This document shows positions 18,402 through 25,977 of a stretch of DNA of 64,000 nucleotides, in pieces. The position numbers and the translations under genes are program-made. Positions within the stretch are counted from its first letter, which is position 1. Each line of letters begins with the position of its first letter. This DNA is from Sphingopyxis sp. H050 (lineage in GTDB: Bacteria; Pseudomonadota; Alphaproteobacteria; Sphingomonadales; Sphingomonadaceae), in NCBI RefSeq assembly GCF_001468265.1, contig NZ_LNRZ01000001.1, positions 186,001 through 250,000 on the forward strand, in the 5' to 3' direction. The notes below the pieces were generated by a model. That model made no database searches and had not been told where the DNA came from. It worked only from the letters and a program-made list of their open reading frames with translations.

Positions 18402-18442
18402 CGGCCATACCGTACCTCGCCCTCGGCGTGGCGCCGCGATGA
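18398..18442 (+). other. 14-codon ORF bridging GH97 and second halogenase gene
   Basis: The ATG at 18398 overlaps the GH97 stop (ATGA) and its own TGA at 18440-18442 overlaps the ATG of the next gene (ATGA). It encodes MTAIPYLALGVAPR. No ribosome-binding site is visible. It could pass ribosomes from GH97 to the halogenase gene across an otherwise 37-base gap; expression is not shown. Confidence 0.3.
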
Positions 18443-19950
18443 GCCAGTCTGCCGCGGAGCCGCTTCATGTCGTCATCCTCGGCGGCGGTAGCGCGGGATG
18501 GATGACGGCGGCGTTGTTCGGCCATCATTGGCGCGCCCATCCGGTGCGGATTACGGTCGTCGAGTCGCCCGACATCGGCATCATCGGCGTCGGCGAAGGG
18601 TCCACGCCGCAGCTCAAGGCGTTTTTCGATACGCTCGGCATCGCTGAAAGCGACTGGATGCCGGCCTGCGACGCCACGTACAAGCTCGGCATCGGGTTCG
18701 AAGGATGGTCTTTAGCCGACGGATACCAGCGCTATTTTCATCCCTTCCCAGGCCCGCTGGACGTCCATACCGAGGGCGATTTCTTCCGCAATGCCGCGCT
18801 TCGGCGAAGCGGCGTCGATGTCGAAGCCAACCCCGACAGCTTCTATCTTGCGGCCCGCGTCGCGGCGCGTGGCGGCGGTCCGCACGGCGGCGAGACATTC
18901 CCCTTCGATCTTGGCTACGGCTATCATTTCGACGCGCACAAACTCGGGACCTATCTTCGCGGCCACGCCGTCGGGCAAGGCGCCGAGCATCTCGCGCGAA
19001 CGGTGGAACGGGTTGAGATCGCCGCCAATGGCGATGTCGCGGCGCTGATCCTCGACGGCGGCGAGCGGCTCGAAGGCGATTTTTTCATCGACTGCAGCGG
19101 CTTCCGTGCAATGATTGCCCAGCAGGCGCTCGGCGCACGCTTCCTGCCATTCGCGGAAAATCTGTTCAACGATCGGGCGGTGGTCGCGCCCACCGCTCAT
19201 CCCGCCACCGGCCCGGTCGTCACCGCGACGCGCAGCATCGCGATGTCGGCGGGCTGGCGCTGGTCGATCCCGCTGACCACCCGCGTCGGCAACGGCTATG
19301 TCTATTCCAGCCGCTACCTCGACCGCGACGCGGCGGAGGCGGAGTTGCGCGCAGCGCTCGGGCTTGGTGACGCCGACGCGCCGCTCCGGCATCTCGACAT
19401 GAAGGTCGGCCGGCTTGCCACGAGTTGGACCGCGAACTGCCTCGCCATGGGACTGGCGCAGGGTTTTATAGAGCCGCTGGAGGCCACGGCCCTCCACATC
19501 GTGATCGCCACCATTCAGGAGTTTCTGGCCGCCTATGAAGGTGGCAACTTCACCGCGCGTCACCGCGATATGTTCAACGCCCGGATAGGCGCGCGATATG
19601 ATGGGATACGGGACTATATCGTCGCCCATTACCGGATGAACCGGCGGGGTGGATCGGGATATTGGCACGACGCGTCGACGATGGACGCGCTCTCGGACAA
19701 TCTCAAAACCCTCATCACTGCCTGGTTCACGGGCGCGGACCTTGGGGAGGCGATCGACGATCTGGGGGTCGGTGGCTATTATCCCAACCTCAGCTGGCAT
19801 TGCCTCTTCGCAGGCTATGGCACCTTTCCCGCCGTGACCGCCTTGCGTGCGCCGGTTGCCGCCGACCGGGCCGCGAACGGCGATCAGATCGAGCGCTTCC
19901 TCGCGCGGGCGGCTGCCAATTTCTCTTCACCCGGCGGGCCTACGGCCTGA
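18439..19950 (+). CDS. Tryptophan-halogenase-family flavoprotein (second copy)
   Basis: 503-residue member of the same flavin-dependent halogenase family as the gene at 11407: GGGSAGWM nucleotide-binding motif, K82 (TYKLGIGF), WRWSIP and E345 (FIEPLEA). The two copies are clearly diverged rather than a recent duplication. It is the last gene of the rightward maltodextrin arm, coupled through a 14-codon ORF to GH97. Genuine PrnA enzymes act on free tryptophan with a flavin reductase, and no reductase is encoded nearby. The role in sugar uptake is unknown. Confidence 0.85.
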   Translation: MSQSAAEPLHVVILGGGSAGWMTAALFGHHWRAHPVRITVVESPDIGIIGVGEGSTPQLKAFFDTLGIAESDWMPACDATYKLGIGFEGWSLADGYQRYFHPFPGPLDVHTEGDFFRNAALRRSGVDVEANPDSFYLAARVAARGGGPHGGETFPFDLGYGYHFDAHKLGTYLRGHAVGQGAEHLARTVERVEIAANGDVAALILDGGERLEGDFFIDCSGFRAMIAQQALGARFLPFAENLFNDRAVVAPTAHPATGPVVTATRSIAMSAGWRWSIPLTTRVGNGYVYSSRYLDRDAAEAELRAALGLGDADAPLRHLDMKVGRLATSWTANCLAMGLAQGFIEPLEATALHIVIATIQEFLAAYEGGNFTARHRDMFNARIGARYDGIRDYIVAHYRMNRRGGSGYWHDASTMDALSDNLKTLITAWFTGADLGEAIDDLGVGGYYPNLSWHCLFAGYGTFPAVTALRAPVAADRAANGDQIERFLARAAANFSSPGGPTA

Positions 19951-20008
19951 GAGCATGGCGCGGCCAGGGGGACGGGAGGTCTGCGCTCGCGCCCGCGGGG
20001 AGGGTGGA

Positions 20009-20314
20009 TCAGTCTTCAGGTTCCACATCGACCGGGGTCAAGGCATAGGCGGTGCGGTCCGCAAGCTCGTTGATCCGCGCCAGATAGGCCTGGAAATGCG
20101 GGGTCTCGCGGTGTGCGGCATTCGCCGCTGCATCGATATAGAGCTCGTCGAAGACGAACCGCGCCGGATCGGCCTGATCCTGCCACAGATCATAGCGCAG
20201 GTTGCCGGGTTCGGCGCGGCTGGGGGCGATCATGCCTTCCAGCAACGCCTTTAGCGCATCGACCTGTCCGGGGCGGGCGGTCAGCGCGGCGACGACTTTG
20301 ACTTGTTTGGACAT
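20009..20314 (-). CDS. Antibiotic-biosynthesis-monooxygenase (ABM) domain protein
   Basis: 101-residue ferredoxin-like dimeric alpha/beta-barrel protein: KVVAALTARPGQVDALKALLEGMIAPSRAEPGNLRYDL and RFVFDELYIDAAANAAHRETPHFQAY match the YgiN/ABM pattern. Such proteins are quinol monooxygenases or detoxification enzymes, often with unknown substrates. The ATG at 20314 is preceded on the minus strand by AGGAGAAG, a good ribosome site. The decayed DJ-1/PfpI gene lies just upstream on the same strand, and the two may once have formed a stress-response pair. Confidence 0.8.
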   Translation of the reverse strand: MSKQVKVVAALTARPGQVDALKALLEGMIAPSRAEPGNLRYDLWQDQADPARFVFDELYIDAAANAAHRETPHFQAYLARINELADRTAYALTPVDVEPED

Positions 20315-20386
20315 CGGGGCTTCTCCTTTTTGGGTCGTGGTGGTCGGCGGGGCGCCAGCGCAGCGCCCCGCCAGTCATGCGCGTCC

Positions 20387-20704
20387 TCACGCCGTAACGA
20401 GCGACGGGTCGAGCACAGCGACGGAGGCCGCGGCGATCGGGTGGTCGGACCGCGGATTCTGTCCCGTGATCAGCTCGCGATCGACGATCACATTCGGCGC
20501 AAAGTCGACGTCGGTGGTGACCACATTACCACCGGCGGCGGTCAGCGCCGAGGGCATGTCGAAATGTATTTTCGCATGGAGGATATGGTCCTCGACGACC
20601 TTTTCCCCGCTGGCCGAAAAAACGGTCATTCTGTAGCCTGCATATGGCCAGCCTTTCGCGAGATCGCGGGCCTTCTCGACATCGCCTCCCGGGCGGCTGA
20701 CGCG
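20387..20704 (-). pseudogene. C-terminal remnant of a DJ-1/PfpI (type 1 glutamine amidotransferase-like) gene
   Basis: The minus-strand frame is open from 20704 to the TGA at 20387 (105 codons). It reads GGDVEKARDLAKGWPYAGYR, then an ATG at 20629, and later IVDRELITGQNPRSDHPIA, the typical C-terminal half of DJ-1/PfpI proteins. Recognisable family sequence continues upstream of the ATG to about 20690, then meets a TGA at 20705. The N-terminal half carrying the catalytic Cys is absent, and no matching sequence is seen in the next 460 bases. A truncated relic is the simplest reading; an 80-residue product from 20629 would lack the active site. Confidence 0.65.
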
Positions 20705-21168
20705 TCAGACCCGAGGGTCCGGGCCATGACCCGACGACTATCGCCCCCTGCGGGGGCGTTCCTGTCGATCAAGTTACTCAATCAAATCAATTGACAATCG
20801 GGAATATTCCATGCTTGGCGATAAGGGGGCTGTGGCTGATCGATGCGAGCAACAGCATCGCCGGTCGCGAGAGGGTGGCAACATCGCCTTCATGGCGGTT
20901 CTTCGCCGGTCTGGATTGGAGCGCAACCACCGGCGCGCCGGGACGCAGAAGGGGTGAAAGGGGTAGCGGATCATGGACACGCGCATCGCCTTAGCGATTA
21001 TGCCCGGCGAGATCGATTCTGTCCCGCCCTCCGGGACATGCGCACACTTTTTGCCGATCGCTCATTTGCTGTGGCACGACAAGGCAGGCCATGCGGTCCC
21101 GCGGGGGCTCGCCGGATTTCGGCCCACATGATTTGGGGGCTCGATGCGGACGCTGCCAGGATCATGCC
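20705..21168. other. Intergenic region between DJ-1 remnant and amidase
   Basis: No supportable gene. It contains two small hairpins: CGCCCCC-TGC-GGGGGCG (20742-20758) and TGTCCC-7 bases-GGGACA (21020-21038), the second followed by a run of five T at 21048. Overlapping frames here (20774-21172) have no family features and no start signals. It probably holds decayed sequence from the lost part of the DJ-1 gene plus the amidase promoter, which I could not place. Confidence 0.5.
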
Positions 21169-22572
21169 GTGACCGAGGCATGCGATCTGTCGGCGACCCG
21201 ATTATCGACGCTGTTCGCGCGTCGGGCCCTGTCGCCGGTGGAACTTCTGGGCAGCGTGCTGGCGCGCCTCGATGAAGCCGAACCCTTGCTCGCCGCGTGC
21301 TGGGCGATCGACCGCGAAGGCGCGTTGGCGGCGGCTCGCGCGGCGGAGGGCCGGTGGATGGCGGGCGAGCCGCTGAGTTCGATCGACGGGATAAGCGTCA
21401 CGGTCAAGGAGTTGATCGCCACGAAGGGGGTGGCGAAGCCCATGGGAACGGCGGCGGGCGACATGACCTTGCAGGACGCGGATGCGCCCCCCGCGGCGCG
21501 CGTGCGTGAAGCCGGCGCCGTCCTGTTCGCCAAGACCACGACCCCCGACTTCGGCATGCTGTCGTCGGGCCTGTCGAGCTTTCACAAGTTGGCGCGCAAT
21601 CCGTGGGATCTCTCGAAATCGCCCGGCGGGTCGAGTACAGGCGCGGGGTCGGCGGCCGCTGCGGGCTATGGCCCGCTCCACATCGGCACCGACATCGGCG
21701 GGTCGACCCGCTTGCCCGCGGGGTGGTGCGGCATCTTCGGTTTCAAACCGAGCTTTGGCCGGGTCCCGATCGATCCGCCCTATATGGGGCGCGTGGCGGG
21801 TCCGATGACGCGGACGGTGGCCGATTCCGCGCTGCTGATGAGCATCCTCAGCCGCCCCGATCCGCGCGACTATATGAGCCTGCCGCCCGCGGACCTGCCG
21901 TGGGAGCGGCTGGAGCGCGACCTCAAAGGCCTGCGCATCGGCCTGATGCTCGACGCCGGGTGCGGCCTTGCGGTCGATCCCGAGATACGCGATGCGACCA
22001 TCGCCGCGGCGCAGCTGTTTGCGGACGCCGGGGCCATCGTCGAGCCGGTGGGTCCCTTCTTCACCCGCGCGATGCTCGACGGGATCGACATTTTCTGGCG
22101 CGCGCGCTTTTTCGACCAGATGACGGCTCTGCCCGAAGACCGGCAGGCGCTGATCCTGCCTTATATCCGCCAATGGGTCGAACCCGCGCGCGGTTACAGC
22201 GGCGCGCAAGTCTATCGCGGCAGCGAAGCCTTCATGCAGATCCGCGAGAAGGGCCGCGATGCCTTTGCGCCGTTCGACTTCATGCTGTCGCCGACGGCGC
22301 CGGTCGCAGCCTTTCCCGCCGAATATGCGAGCCCGGTCAACGATCCGACACGGCCGTTCGAGCATATTGGCTTTACGGTGCCGTGGAACATGACAGAACA
22401 GCCTGCCGCGTCGATCAACTGCGGCTATACGGCGGCGGGCCTGCCGATCGGGTTGCAGATCGTCGGTCGCCGTTTCGACGATGCCGGCGTGTTGCAAGTG
22501 TCGCACGCCTATGAACAGATGCGTCCGGCGCAGCGGCCGTGGCCCGAACCCTGGAAAGATAGTGCGGAATGA
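21169..22572 (+). CDS. Amidase-signature family hydrolase (NylA/GatA-type fold)
   Basis: 467-residue amidase of the Ser-cisSer-Lys class, hydrolysing carboxamide or aryl/cyclic amide bonds. Catalytic residues fit the family: K80 (TVKELIATKG), cis-Ser S155 (PGGSSTGAGS) and nucleophile S179 (DIGGSTRLPAG). The 24-residue S155-S179 spacing equals that of malonamidase Ser131-Ser155. The frame opens at 21091, but GTG at 21169 (VTEACDLSATRL) has AGGA nearby and gives the normal N terminus. The stop overlaps the next ATG (ATGA), so it is co-translated with a P1-family hydrolase. The substrate is unknown. Confidence 0.88.
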   Translation: MTEACDLSATRLSTLFARRALSPVELLGSVLARLDEAEPLLAACWAIDREGALAAARAAEGRWMAGEPLSSIDGISVTVKELIATKGVAKPMGTAAGDMTLQDADAPPAARVREAGAVLFAKTTTPDFGMLSSGLSSFHKLARNPWDLSKSPGGSSTGAGSAAAAGYGPLHIGTDIGGSTRLPAGWCGIFGFKPSFGRVPIDPPYMGRVAGPMTRTVADSALLMSILSRPDPRDYMSLPPADLPWERLERDLKGLRIGLMLDAGCGLAVDPEIRDATIAAAQLFADAGAIVEPVGPFFTRAMLDGIDIFWRARFFDQMTALPEDRQALILPYIRQWVEPARGYSGAQVYRGSEAFMQIREKGRDAFAPFDFMLSPTAPVAAFPAEYASPVNDPTRPFEHIGFTVPWNMTEQPAASINCGYTAAGLPIGLQIVGRRFDDAGVLQVSHAYEQMRPAQRPWPEPWKDSAE

Positions 22573-23567
22573 GTTTTAGTCCCGGTCCCGATAACAGCAT
22601 TGCGGATATTGCAGGCATCCGCGTCGGGCACGCGACCGACGATCGCGTCGGGACGGGCGTCACCGCGCTGCTGTTCGATGGGGCATGGACCGCGGCGGTC
22701 GATATCCGCGGCGGAGGTCCGGGCGTGCGCGAGACCGAGACGCTGGCGGTACAGAATGTCGTCGAGGGCATCCATGCGATCTGCCTTTCCGGCGGGTCGG
22801 TATTCGGGCTGAGCGCCGCCGACGGCGTCATCGACCATCTGTCGGCGCAAGGCATCGGCATGCGACTGCGCGCGGGCGGACGGCCGATCCCGATCGTGCC
22901 GGGCGCAGTGCTCCATGATCTCAACAATGCGGGCGACAAGGACTGGGTGGAATCGCCCTACCGTGCGCTCGGTCAACGGGCCGCGGCGGCAGCGGTGTCT
23001 GGCCCCATCGCTCTCGGGTCGGTCGGTGCTGGCCGCGGCGCGATGGCGGGCCATGTGAAGGGCGGGGTCGGCAGCGCGTCGATCGTGCTGGAGGACGGCC
23101 TTGTCGTCGCGGCGCTGGCCGTGGTCAATCCGGTCGGATCGGTCTTCATGCCCGATGGCGAAACCTTTTGGGCGTGGCCGTTTGAGATTGAGGGCGAGTT
23201 CGGGGGGCGGCGGCCGGGCGACACCGCGCCGGCGATCCATCCGGCGCCCGATGAAACGCGGCTCCGTGAGCTGGGGCGGCTTCAGGCGGGAGCGAATACC
23301 ACGCTCGCGGTCGTCGCGACCAATGCCGACCTCGGCAAGGCCGAGGCGCAGCGGATGGCGATGATGGCGCAGGATGGCCTCGCGCGCGCGATCCGTCCGG
23401 TTCACACGCCGTTCGACGGCGATCTTGTGTTCGCAGTGGCGAGCGGCGCCATTGCGCTACCGACTGACCGCAGCCGGCAGTGGCAGGCGGCGCGCCTTGG
23501 GTCCGCCGCCGCCGATTGCCTTGCCCGCGCGATCGCGCGCGGCGTCTTTCACGCGGGCGAAGTTTAA
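22569..23567 (+). CDS. P1/S58-family hydrolase (DmpA aminopeptidase / NylC-like)
   Basis: 332-residue member of the self-cleaving Ntn-like family that includes D-aminopeptidase DmpA and 6-aminohexanoate-oligomer hydrolase NylC. Features: DIAGIRVGHATD at the N terminus, LSGGSVFGL, GSVGAGRGAMAGHVKGGVGSAS and the processing site AGAN-TTLAVVATNADL. Cleavage before T244 would free the nucleophilic Thr, as in NylC (Thr) rather than DmpA (Ser). Translation is coupled to the amidase. Its TAA overlaps the stop of the convergent ABC ATPase gene. Likely reaction: exo- or endo-hydrolysis of amide-linked oligomers or peptides. Confidence 0.88.
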   Translation: MSFSPGPDNSIADIAGIRVGHATDDRVGTGVTALLFDGAWTAAVDIRGGGPGVRETETLAVQNVVEGIHAICLSGGSVFGLSAADGVIDHLSAQGIGMRLRAGGRPIPIVPGAVLHDLNNAGDKDWVESPYRALGQRAAAAAVSGPIALGSVGAGRGAMAGHVKGGVGSASIVLEDGLVVAALAVVNPVGSVFMPDGETFWAWPFEIEGEFGGRRPGDTAPAIHPAPDETRLRELGRLQAGANTTLAVVATNADLGKAEAQRMAMMAQDGLARAIRPVHTPFDGDLVFAVASGAIALPTDRSRQWQAARLGSAAADCLARAIARGVFHAGEV

Positions 23568-25168
23568 CCCTGGGCCAGCTGGGCGATGACCCGGTCGAGA
23601 TCGGGCGACGCCGCGACAAGTTCGCGGGTGTGCGGATGCTGGGGAGAAGCAAGCAGCTCGGCGGTGGGGCCTTGCTCGACGATCCGGCCGTTCTGAAGCA
23701 CGAGGAGGCGGTCGGTGACAGCGCGCACGACCGAGAGATCGTGCGATACGAACAGATAGGCGATCCCGAACTCGCGGCCCAGACTGGCGAGCAGGTCGAG
23801 GATGTCGGCGCGGATCGAGACATCGAGCGCCGAGACCGCTTCGTCGAGCACCACCAGCTTCGGCCTCAGGATCAATGCCCGCGCGATGGCGATGCGCTGG
23901 CGCTGGCCGCCCGAGAATTGATGCGGCAGCCGGTCGGCGTCAGCAGACGCGAGCCCGACGCGCTCGAGAATCGCCTCGACGCGGGCGCGCTTCTCCGCCG
24001 CCGGGATCGGCTCGGCAAGCAGATGCAGCGGTTCGGCGACAATCGACTCGACTCGCTGGCGGGGGTCGAGGCTGGCGGCAGGGTCCTGAAACACCGCCTG
24101 AATCTTGCGCCGATGGTCGCGCAGGTCCGCCCGCGAAAGCGCGAAGATATCTGCGCCCTCGAGCGTGATCGAACCGCCGTCGGGACGGTCCAGCCCAAGG
24201 ATGGTGCGAAGCAAGCTGGTCTTTCCCGCGCCCGATTCGCCGACGATGCCGAGCGTTTCGCCTGCCGCGATCGCAAAGGAGATGTCGTCGATCGCCTTGA
24301 CCGGCACCGCCCGCCGCCATGTCCGCCGCGCACGATGGCTGCGTTCGAGCCCGCGTACGTCGAGAAGGGGCGGCGCGTCCGCCGCGGGCGCGGTGCGATC
24401 GGGCTTGTGGCGCGCGCTGGCGATCAGCGTGCGGGTATAAGCCTGTTGCGGGGCGCCGAGGATCTGCCGCGTCGGACCGGCTTCGACCTGTCGGCCCTCT
24501 TTCAGAACGACGATGCGGTCCGCGACCCCGCCGACCAGCGCGAGGTCGTGGCTGACGAGCAGCAATCCCATGCCGCGCTCGCGCGCCAGTTCGACGAGCA
24601 GCGCGATGACGCGCGCCTGCGTCGTGACATCGAGCGCCGTCGTCGGTTCGTCGGCAATCAGGATGCGCGGATTTCCGGCTATCGCGATCGCGATGCACAC
24701 CCGCTGCCGCTGCCCGCCCGAAAGCTGGTGCGGAAAGCGCGACGATGCGACCTTTTCCTCCGGCAGGCCGACGCGTTCGAGAAGCTTCGCCGCCTCGCCG
24801 CGCGCCGCGCGCCGCCCGACAGCATGGTGCAGCCTGACGGCCTCGGCGACTTGCGCGCCGATCGTCTGGAGCGGGTTGAGCGCGCGCATCGGCTCCTGGA
24901 ATATCATCCCGATGGCGCCGCCGCGCACCGCGTCGCGTTCGCGTTCGGCGAGCGATTTCAGGTCGCGCCCCTCGACAAGGATCGTGCCCGAGCGCTCCGC
25001 GCCGGGTGGCAACAGGTCGATCGCCGCGAGCGCGGCGGTCGATTTTCCCGAGCCCGATTCGCCGATCAGCCCGACGATCTCGCCGGCGCCGACGTCGAGG
25101 CTGAGACCCTGCAGCGCCATCTGCCCGCGATAGGCGACGCCGACATTGTCGAAGCGAAGCAGCGTCAT
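23564..25168 (-). CDS. Dual ATP-binding subunit of a peptide-type ABC importer (DppD-DppF fusion)
   Basis: 534-residue protein with two complete ABC ATPase domains of the oligopeptide importer type. Domain 1 has Walker A GESGSGKST (residues 36-44), signature LSGGQRQR and Walker B ILIADEPTTALD; domain 2 has GESGAGKTS (about 312-320), FSGGQRQR and LVVLDEAVSALD. The frame is open back to 25318, but the ATG at 25168 overlapping the permease stop (ATGA) begins the first ABC domain (MTLLRFDNVG). Note Ala in place of Pro in the second Walker B segment (DEAVSALD). It powers the transporter encoded just upstream. Last gene of a four-gene leftward operon. Confidence 0.93.
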   Translation of the reverse strand: MTLLRFDNVGVAYRGQMALQGLSLDVGAGEIVGLIGESGSGKSTAALAAIDLLPPGAERSGTILVEGRDLKSLAERERDAVRGGAIGMIFQEPMRALNPLQTIGAQVAEAVRLHHAVGRRAARGEAAKLLERVGLPEEKVASSRFPHQLSGGQRQRVCIAIAIAGNPRILIADEPTTALDVTTQARVIALLVELARERGMGLLLVSHDLALVGGVADRIVVLKEGRQVEAGPTRQILGAPQQAYTRTLIASARHKPDRTAPAADAPPLLDVRGLERSHRARRTWRRAVPVKAIDDISFAIAAGETLGIVGESGAGKTSLLRTILGLDRPDGGSITLEGADIFALSRADLRDHRRKIQAVFQDPAASLDPRQRVESIVAEPLHLLAEPIPAAEKRARVEAILERVGLASADADRLPHQFSGGQRQRIAIARALILRPKLVVLDEAVSALDVSIRADILDLLASLGREFGIAYLFVSHDLSVVRAVTDRLLVLQNGRIVEQGPTAELLASPQHPHTRELVAASPDLDRVIAQLAQG

Positions 25169-25977
25169 GCGCCGCGCGCCCCGCGCAGCGTCTCGCCCAG
25201 CCCGTCGCCGAGCAGGGTGAGGCCGAACACGGCGAGCAGGATCGCTGCGCCCGGCAGGATCGCGAGTTGCGGCGCGGTGCCGATCAGCGTCTGCGATTCG
25301 GCTAGCATCCGTCCCCAACTGGGCTGCGGCGACTGGACGCCAAGTCCGACATAGGAAAGGCCCGCTTCGGCGATCAGCGCGAGCGCGAACTGGATCGTCG
25401 CCTGGACGAGCAGCGGCCCGGCGATGTTCGGCAGGATATGTTCGAAGGAAATGCGCGGCGCGGCTTTGCCGGCGATTTGTGCGGCGGCGATATAGTCATA
25501 GGTCCACACCCGGCGTGCCTCGCCGCGCGTCAATCGCGCGAACACCGGGATATTGAAGATGGCGATCGCGATGATCGCATTGCTCGCGCCGGGACCGGTG
25601 AGCGCCGACAGGATGATCGCGAGCATCAGCGACGGAAAGGCGAACACCAGATCGCCAAAGCGCATGATCAGCCCGTCGATCAGCCCACCCTTCGCCGCGG
25701 CATAGAGGCCGAGCGGGACGCCGATGAAAAGCGCGGCGCCGACCGACAGCAGCGACACGCCGAGCGACGTCGTCGCACCGGCGAACAGTAGCGACACCAT
25801 GTCGCGGCCATATTGATCGGTGCCGAGCCAATGCGCGGCGCTGGGCGGCGACAAACGACCGGCGATTTCGACCGCGGCGACATCATAGGGGGTCCAGACG
25901 AGCGCGAGCAGCGCTGCTGCGACGAAAAATCCGGTGATTGCGAGGCCGATTGCGAGGATCGTCTTGCGCTGCGTCAT
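25165..25977 (-). CDS. Peptide-type ABC transporter permease (DppC/OppC family)
   Basis: 270-residue inner-membrane permease with about six hydrophobic segments, starting MTQRKTILAIGLAITGFFVAA, with HWLGTDQYGRDMVSLLFAGATTSL and EAGLSYVGLGVQSPQPSWGRML typical of DppC. The frame continues upstream in the minus direction to 26727, but that part is antisense-frame noise over the preceding gene; ATG 25977 overlaps the stop of the SBP-permease fusion (ATGA). It forms the heterodimeric channel with the permease half of that fusion. Confidence 0.92.
   Translation of the reverse strand: MTQRKTILAIGLAITGFFVAAALLALVWTPYDVAAVEIAGRLSPPSAAHWLGTDQYGRDMVSLLFAGATTSLGVSLLSVGAALFIGVPLGLYAAAKGGLIDGLIMRFGDLVFAFPSLMLAIILSALTGPGASNAIIAIAIFNIPVFARLTRGEARRVWTYDYIAAAQIAGKAAPRISFEHILPNIAGPLLVQATIQFALALIAEAGLSYVGLGVQSPQPSWGRMLAESQTLIGTAPQLAILPGAAILLAVFGLTLLGDGLGETLRGARGA

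Noticed and set aside
4085-19950. Classical Sus-type polysaccharide utilisation locus.
   Set aside because: There is no SusD-like lipoprotein, and the TonB receptor is of the proteobacterial type, so the SusCD label does not apply.
18439-19950. Recent duplication of the halogenase-like gene.
   Set aside because: The two products share motifs but differ through most of their length, so they are old paralogues.
20774-21172. Several overlapping frames between the DJ-1 remnant and the amidase.
   Set aside because: None shows a domain or ribosome site, and they conflict with each other.
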